Shown here: in pieces, positions 6,551 through 10,042 of the stretch
Position numbering within the stretch: the first letter of the stretch is position 1
How the letters are laid out: each line of letters opens with the position of its first letter
Assembly (NCBI GenBank): GCA_964459515.1
Contig: CAYWML010000050.1
Location: forward strand, 1-10,042
DNA: 10,042 nt
Reading direction: 5' to 3'
Source: Scatosoma sp964459515
Lineage (GTDB): Bacteria > Bacillota > Clostridia > Christensenellales > Borkfalkiaceae
Position numbers and translations under genes: made by a program
The notes under the pieces: model-generated
What the model was told of the DNA's origin: nothing
The model's database searches: none
What the model saw: the letters and a program-made list of their open reading frames with translations, nothing else

Positions 6551-7810
6551 ATGCGAAAAGGCATACGAAAAATTTCGTCCGTATTGCTTGCGCTGCTTTG
6601 TGCGGCGGTGTTTACGGCTTGCGATTTTACGGGTGGTTTGTTGGGGGGGGGTACAGAGAGCGGCTATTCCCAAGGCTCGGATGAAATTTCTTCCACCGTC
6701 ATAACCGTCCCTGCCTCCGACGATAATTCGTTGGATAGTTCGTCCGATAGTTCGTCCGACGGCTCGTCGGATAGTTCGTCCGACGGTTCGTCGGATAGTT
6801 CGTCCGACGGTTCGTCGGATAGTTCGTCCGACGGGGACGAAACGGTGGAACAAGAGGTGCTGAGTATCCATTTTTTGGAGCTTGGTAACCAATATACCGG
6901 TGACGCTACGTTGATAAAAGTTGGCGACGTTGAGGTGCTTATAGACGCAGGCTCGCGGAAAAATTCCGCAAAAGCTTTGACAAAATACATAGATAATTAT
7001 TGCGAGGACGGGGTATTGGAATACGTCATTGCTACGCATGCCCACCAAGACCATATCGCGGGGTTTGTCGGCACTTCGTCGGCGGAAGGAATTTTTGCAC
7101 ATTATGAATGCGAAACGATTATCGACTATCCGCGCACGGATGCAGATACGCAAATTCGGAAAAACTACGAGAGCTTGCGCGACGAGGAGGTCGCCGCAGG
7201 TGCAACGCATTATACGGCGTTGGAATGCTATAACGGATTGAACGGGGCGCAACGCGTATATTCGTTGGGCGAAGGTGTTACTATGGAGATACTCTATCAA
7301 CGCTTTTACGAAGAAAAAACGAGCGACGAAAACGATTATTCCGTTTGTCTTTTGATAAGCCGCGGCGATAATCACTTTCTGTTTACGGGCGACTTAGAAG
7401 AACGGGGGGAGGCTTCGCTGGTGCAGAGCAACGAATTGCCGAAATGCGTGCTGTTTAAGGGCGGGCATCACGGCAGTCCGACTTCTTCCACGGACGTGCT
7501 TTTGAAAGTAATTCAACCGAAAATCGTATGCGTTTGCTGTTGTTGCGGCAGTACGGAGTATACGACGGCGATTGCCAACGTTTTCCCCTCGCAGGCATTT
7601 GTGGATAGAATCGCACAGTATACCGATCGCGTATACGTCACCACAATGATCGGCGCAACGCAAAAGGAGTATACTTCGATGAACGGCAATATCGTCGTTT
7701 CGGAGCTGTTCGGGGAAGTATCGGTGCAATGCTCGAACAACGATACGCTGTTTAAGGATACGGATTGGTTTAAGGAAAATCGTACTTTGCCCGACGCGTG
7801 GAAATCGTAA
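6551..7810 (+). CDS. Secreted lipoprotein with a ComEC-like metallo-beta-lactamase domain
   Basis: The 419-aa product begins with a lipoprotein signal peptide: positive residues MRKGIRK, a hydrophobic core, and FTAC with the lipid-modified cysteine at C24. A low-complexity Ser/Asp/Gly linker follows (about 56-95), including eight four-residue repeats (62-93). The rest is a metallo-beta-lactamase fold with H163-x-H165-x-D167-H168, the metal-ligand FTGD (D281) and KGGHHGS (H306-H307). The last two motifs resemble the C-terminal domain of the DNA-uptake protein ComEC/Rec2. It should be tethered outside the membrane, with the linker spanning the cell wall. The substrate is unknown; a nuclease or phosphodiesterase is possible. 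An odd cysteine cluster, C327 and C329-C332 (CVCCCCG), replaces the usual hydrophobic strand. The ATG at 6551 was preferred over in-frame upstream starts because AAGGAG (6539-6544) precedes it and the signal peptide starts there. No clear promoter was found after the upstream terminator. A G9 tract lies early in the gene. Confidence 0.85.
   Translation: MRKGIRKISSVLLALLCAAVFTACDFTGGLLGGGTESGYSQGSDEISSTVITVPASDDNSLDSSSDSSSDGSSDSSSDGSSDSSSDGSSDSSSDGDETVEQEVLSIHFLELGNQYTGDATLIKVGDVEVLIDAGSRKNSAKALTKYIDNYCEDGVLEYVIATHAHQDHIAGFVGTSSAEGIFAHYECETIIDYPRTDADTQIRKNYESLRDEEVAAGATHYTALECYNGLNGAQRVYSLGEGVTMEILYQRFYEEKTSDENDYSVCLLISRGDNHFLFTGDLEERGEASLVQSNELPKCVLFKGGHHGSPTSSTDVLLKVIQPKIVCVCCCCGSTEYTTAIANVFPSQAFVDRIAQYTDRVYVTTMIGATQKEYTSMNGNIVVSELFGEVSVQCSNNDTLFKDTDWFKENRTLPDAWKS
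6643..6651 (+). repeat. Nine-G homopolymer early in the lipoprotein gene
   Basis: Nine consecutive G encode the end of L31 through G34, just after the lipidated cysteine. Tracts of this length in surface-protein genes are classical sites of slipped-strand mispairing. A gain or loss of one G here would shift the frame and abolish the protein. Phase variation is an inference; the tract also invites sequencing error. Confidence 0.75.
6734..6829 (+). repeat. 12-bp tandem repeats (eight units) coding for a Ser/Asp linker
   Basis: Eight in-frame 12-bp units alternate mostly between GATAGTTCGTCC (DSSS) and GACGGYTCGTCG (DGSS), giving residues 62-93 of the lipoprotein. Most of the array has a 24-bp higher-order period of near-identical DNA, which points to recent expansion by slippage. 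The unit length is a multiple of three, so copy-number changes would lengthen or shorten the linker without breaking the frame. Confidence 0.92.
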
Positions 7811-7845
7811 ACGGGCAGGGCAGGTATTTGACGAGAGGTATCTAC

Positions 7846-8553
7846 ATGTTTTCAAGGACGGAAATTTTGTTGGGCGAAGAGGGCATGAAACGCTTGAAAA
7901 AAGCACGCGTTGCCGTGTTCGGTTTGGGCGGCGTGGGAGGCTACGTCGTGGAGGCATTGGTGCGTAGCGGCGTGGGCGCGTTGGATTTGATCGATAAGGA
8001 CGTTGTCAGCCTTTCCAATCTTAATCGGCAAATTATTGCCACGCAGGAAACGCTTGGTATGCGAAAAACGGAAGCGGCGGCTCGGCGTGCCAAAGCGATT
8101 GCTCCCGATGTCGTTTTGCGCCTGCACGACGTGTTTTATCTGCCCGAAACGGCGGCACGGTTCGATTTTTCCGAGTACGATTACGTGGTGGACGCCATAG
8201 ATACGGTCAGCGGAAAGCTCGCTCTCGTCGAGGTGGCAAATCGCGCGAATACCCCGATAATCTCGTCCATGGGTGCGGGAAATAAGCTAAACGCCGCTAT
8301 GTTCGAAGTTGCGGATATTACGCAGACGAGCGTTTGTCCCTTGGCGCGCGTTATGCGACGGGAGTTGAAAAAACGCGGAATACCGCATTTGAAAGTCGTC
8401 TATTCCAAGGAAGAACCGCGCCTTTCTCCGCTTGTGGACGAGGACAGCGGAAAGCCTGTCCCGGGGAGCGTGGCTTTCGTGCCGTCGGTTGTCGGCTTAT
8501 TGTTGGCTGGCGAGGTGATTTTGGATATTGTCGGCGCAAACGTTCGGCGTTGA
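7846..8553 (+). CDS. tcdA: tRNA threonylcarbamoyladenosine dehydratase (TcdA/CsdL family, E1-like)
   Basis: This E1/ThiF-type enzyme uses ATP to dehydrate and cyclise the t6A modification at position 37 of ANN-decoding tRNAs, giving ct6A. The 235-aa protein has the Rossmann ATP-binding motif VFGLGGVGGY (GLGGVG at 26-31), the DLIDKDVVSLSNLNRQ block (D50, N60, R61), DAIDT at 117-121 and SSMGAGNK at 140-147. It also has the family cysteine C164 in TSVCPLARVMRRELKKRGI. That last block, with EEPRLSPL and PGSVAFVPSVVGLL, separates TcdA from ThiF/MoeB, which carry zinc-binding CxxC pairs that are absent here. The ATG at 7846 follows GAGAGG (7833-7838). An upstream ATG at 7798 overlaps the preceding gene and lacks a ribosome binding site. 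The 35-nt gap after the lipoprotein gene allows co-transcription, but no functional link is evident. A strong terminator follows. Confidence 0.92.
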   Translation: MFSRTEILLGEEGMKRLKKARVAVFGLGGVGGYVVEALVRSGVGALDLIDKDVVSLSNLNRQIIATQETLGMRKTEAAARRAKAIAPDVVLRLHDVFYLPETAARFDFSEYDYVVDAIDTVSGKLALVEVANRANTPIISSMGAGNKLNAAMFEVADITQTSVCPLARVMRRELKKRGIPHLKVVYSKEEPRLSPLVDEDSGKPVPGSVAFVPSVVGLLLAGEVILDIVGANVRR

Positions 8554-8593
8554 ACGGGGCGTTTTAAGGGCAGAATAAAATAATAAGGGAAAG

Positions 8594-8633
8594 ACTTCGT
8601 CGATTGCCGTATCGGGCAGGACGAAGTTTTTTT
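8594..8633 (+). terminator. Intrinsic terminator after tcdA
   Basis: ACTTCGTC (8594-8601) pairs perfectly with GACGAAGT (8620-8627). A nested TGCC (8605-8608) with GGCA (8615-8618) stacks on it, and a run of seven T (8627-8633) follows. It ends the lipoprotein-tcdA transcript. Confidence 0.92.
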
Positions 8634-8650
8634 ATGCTTATCGGAAAACC

Positions 8651-8680
8651 TTGCGAGAGTTGTCGCGAAATGCTTTTTTT
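8651..8680 (+). terminator. Possible second, weaker terminator
   Basis: TTGCGA (8651-8656) pairs with TCGCGA (8663-8668), including one G-U, around a six-base loop. Seven T lie at 8674-8680, but five bases separate stem and T-run, which weakens the case. It may back up the terminator just upstream. Confidence 0.35.
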
Positions 8681-8686
8681 CGTTAT

Positions 8687-8720
8687 GTCGTTACGAGGAG
8701 CGCAGCGACGTGGTAATCTC
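8687..8720 (+). repeat. REP/MITE-like repeat, + orientation copy
   Basis: The segment starts GTCGTTACGAGGAGCGCAGC and ends GGTAATCTC. It matches, in inverted orientation, the segments at 8789-8823 and 8849-8883 (for example 10 of 12 bases at the outer ends: GTCGTTACGAGG against GTCATTGCGAGG). An inverted pair of this kind is typical of small non-coding mobile or palindromic repeats. I recall similar 'GTCATTGCGAGG...GCAATCTC' sequences dispersed in other bacterial genomes, but cannot check this here. Confidence 0.65.
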
Positions 8721-8773
8721 GCGGCGAACCGACGGCTTGCCGCGGAAGACGGGTTCGGGGTGCTTGCTTCCGG

Positions 8774-8919
8774 TTCCGCCTATCGGCGGAGATTGCCGCG
8801 GCACATTCGTGCCTCGCAATGACGGGCATATGTTTCCGCCTAACGGCGGAGATTGCCGCGGCACATTCGTGCCTCGCAATGACGGGCATATGTTTCCGCC
8901 TATCGGCGGAGATTGCCGC
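8774..8919 (+). repeat. 60-bp tandem repeat, 2.4 copies, made of REP-like units
   Basis: Copies lie at 8774-8833, 8834-8893 and 8894-8919 (partial). The first two differ at one base (T8783 against A8843). Each unit holds a CCGCC-N4-GGCGG hairpin (8776-8789 in the first) and a GGCAC-ATTC-GTGCC hairpin (8800-8813). The single difference between copies falls in the loop of the first hairpin. Each full unit also contains a reverse-orientation copy of the element at 8687-8720 and ends near CATATG. The repeats are contiguous with no spacers, so this is not a CRISPR array. Near-identity points to recent duplication. Confidence 0.92.
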
Positions 8920-9076
8920 AGGCGTGCGTACCGCACTTCTTCGCGATGAACGGGCGTTACAGGCTTGCGTTTCGTATAACTCCGCCGAAAAAAGAAATAT
9001 TTTTTTACGAATAGTTTGAAAATCGAAAAAGTCGGTTACAAATAGTATGCAAAAATAAAAAAAAGGAGTGACGATT

Positions 9077-10042
9077 ATGGATAGTAATAAATTTACGTCG
9101 AATACGACGGCGGCGTTGCAAAAAGCGCAATCGTTGGCAAGCGAATACGGCAATCAGGAAATTACGCAGTTGCACGTTTTATACGCTTTGTTGACGGCGG
9201 ACGAGGGGCTGATCGGGCAGCTCCTTGAAAAGACGGGCAAGGATGCGAAAGGACTTGCGGCGGCTACCCTTTCGGAGATAGAACGGTTGCCGAAGGTGCA
9301 GGGCGGAGAACAATATATTTCTCGCGCGTTGGCGCAGGCAATCGAATGCGGCGAGGGGCAGGCGCAAAAAATGGGGGACAGCTATTTGTCCGTAGAACAT
9401 ATTTTTTACGGCTTGACGGAGCGTCCCGAGCCGCGCGTGAAAGCGTTGTTGCAACGATACGGCATAGAGCAAAACGCGTTTATGCAGGCTTTGGCGAGCG
9501 TTCGCGGCAATCGTCGCGTAGACAGCGAAAATCCCGAAGCGACCTACGACGTTTTGAATAAATACGGCACGGATCTGGTGGAGAAAGCGCGCGCGCAGAA
9601 GCTCGATCCCGTCATCGGGCGCGACGAGGAGATCCGCAACGTCATTCGCATTTTGTCGCGAAAGACGAAGAATAATCCTGTGCTTATCGGGGAAGCAGGC
9701 GTCGGTAAAACGGCAATCGCCGAGGGGCTTGCGCTCCGTATTATGAAAGGGGACGTGCCCGATTCTTTGAAAAATCGTCGTGTGTTCTCTTTGGATATCG
9801 GCGCGTTGATTGCAGGTGCGAAGTTCCGCGGCGAATTCGAGGAGCGTTTGAAAGCGGTGCTTGCCGAAGTGAAAAAGAGCGAAGGCGGCATTATTTTGTT
9901 CATCGACGAGTTGCATACGATTGTCGGCGCGGGAAAGACCGATGGCGCGATGGACGCAGGCAACTTGTTGAAGCCTATGCTTGCGCGCGGCGAGTTGCAC
10001 TGTATCGGCGCGACTACGCTGGACGAATACCGCAAATATATT
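9077..10042 (+). CDS. clpB: ATP-dependent disaggregase ClpB, 5' part; continues beyond the window
   Basis: This is the cytoplasmic Hsp100 disaggregase, which rescues aggregated proteins together with DnaK/DnaJ. The first 322 codons are present and open to the window end. Residues 1-145 form the Clp N-domain with two repeats (MDSNKFTSNTTAALQKAQ; YLSVEHIFYGL). NPEATYDVLNKYGTDLVEKA and the linker DPVIGRDEEI lead into the first AAA+ domain. Its Walker A is GEAGVGKT (205-212), the pore-loop region is FRGEFEERLK, and Walker B is ILFIDELHT (D277, E278). The NPEATYDVLNKYGTDL segment favours ClpB over ClpC. The middle coiled coil and second AAA+ domain lie outside. The ATG at 9077 has AAAGGAG at 9062-9068. 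It is transcribed separately from tcdA. Its partners DnaK and DnaJ are encoded about 6.5 kb upstream, but nothing here shows shared control. Confidence 0.95.
   Translation, partial: MDSNKFTSNTTAALQKAQSLASEYGNQEITQLHVLYALLTADEGLIGQLLEKTGKDAKGLAAATLSEIERLPKVQGGEQYISRALAQAIECGEGQAQKMGDSYLSVEHIFYGLTERPEPRVKALLQRYGIEQNAFMQALASVRGNRRVDSENPEATYDVLNKYGTDLVEKARAQKLDPVIGRDEEIRNVIRILSRKTKNNPVLIGEAGVGKTAIAEGLALRIMKGDVPDSLKNRRVFSLDIGALIAGAKFRGEFEERLKAVLAEVKKSEGGIILFIDELHTIVGAGKTDGAMDAGNLLKPMLARGELHCIGATTLDEYRKYI

Larger units (their letters stand above)
8634..9076 (+). other. Gene-free region between tcdA and clpB
   Basis: Apart from the possible second terminator and the repeats listed separately, I see no gene or RNA here. 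Reading frames across the repeats on both strands only reflect the 60-bp period, which is divisible by three. From 8970 to 9060 the sequence becomes A/T-rich and must contain the clpB promoter. TTGAAA near 9017 and several A/T hexamers downstream are present, but none gives a well-spaced pair. No CIRCE inverted repeat or CtsR-type GGTCAAA direct repeat is visible. Confidence 0.5.

Noticed and set aside
6461..7375. Minus-strand ORFs with RTIRRTVG or SDELSDEP repeats
   Set aside because: These are the complement of the Ser/Asp minisatellite inside the lipoprotein gene; no ribosome binding site or known domain.
8774..8919. CRISPR array
   Set aside because: The 60-bp repeats are contiguous with no unique spacers, too few and too long, and no cas genes are near.
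9017..9050. A clpB promoter with TTGAAA as -35
   Set aside because: No acceptable -10 hexamer lies 16-18 bases downstream, so the site could not be supported.
8683..9153. Repeat-containing ORFs on both strands (for example 156 aa on -)
   Set aside because: The repeated peptides come only from the 60-bp DNA period, which is divisible by three. They lack ribosome binding sites and overlap structured non-coding repeats and the start of clpB.

Overview
The window comes from an anaerobic, fermentative bacterium. The best fit is a gut-type Clostridia lineage (Bacillota), perhaps an uncultured Christensenellales-like group. That placement is inferred from Gram-positive style chaperone sequences (the DnaK here reads like Bacillus/Clostridium DnaK), strong AAGGAG-type ribosome binding sites, a near-perfect sigma-A promoter and a pyruvate formate-lyase (PFL) operon. 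It is not proven. All supported genes lie on the + strand.

Layout. (1) 1-2573: the 3' two thirds of dnaK, then dnaJ, with two RNA hairpins between them. (2) 2574-2880: about 300 bases with no convincing gene. (3) 2881-6498: a fermentation operon, comprising a consensus extended -10 promoter, a leader with mutually exclusive inverted repeats, pflA (activase), a small thioredoxin-fold protein that overlaps pflA by 4 nt, the PFL catalytic core, a separate 77-residue glycyl-radical protein, and a strong intrinsic terminator. (4) 6551-8633: a secreted lipoprotein with a Ser/Asp repeat linker and a ComEC-like metallo-beta-lactamase domain, then tcdA (t6A-modifying dehydratase) and a terminator. (5) 8634-9076: a gene-free stretch carrying a REP/MITE-like repeat and a 60-bp tandem repeat. 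(6) 9077-end: the 5' third of clpB, running off the window.

The most notable feature is that pyruvate formate-lyase is split into two genes. The 676-aa core carries the Cys-Cys active site and stops exactly at the linker that precedes the glycyl-radical domain in one-chain PFLs. The radical domain follows as an independent 77-aa ORF with its own strong Shine-Dalgarno and AUG. The two lengths add up to one normal PFL, nothing conserved is missing, and no intact glycyl-radical domain remains on the large chain. The small protein must therefore be supplied in trans for any activity, unlike E. coli GrcA/YfiD, which is a spare part for an otherwise intact enzyme. The chaperones (DnaK/DnaJ/ClpB) and the PFL operon look like independent transcription units that happen to be neighbours.
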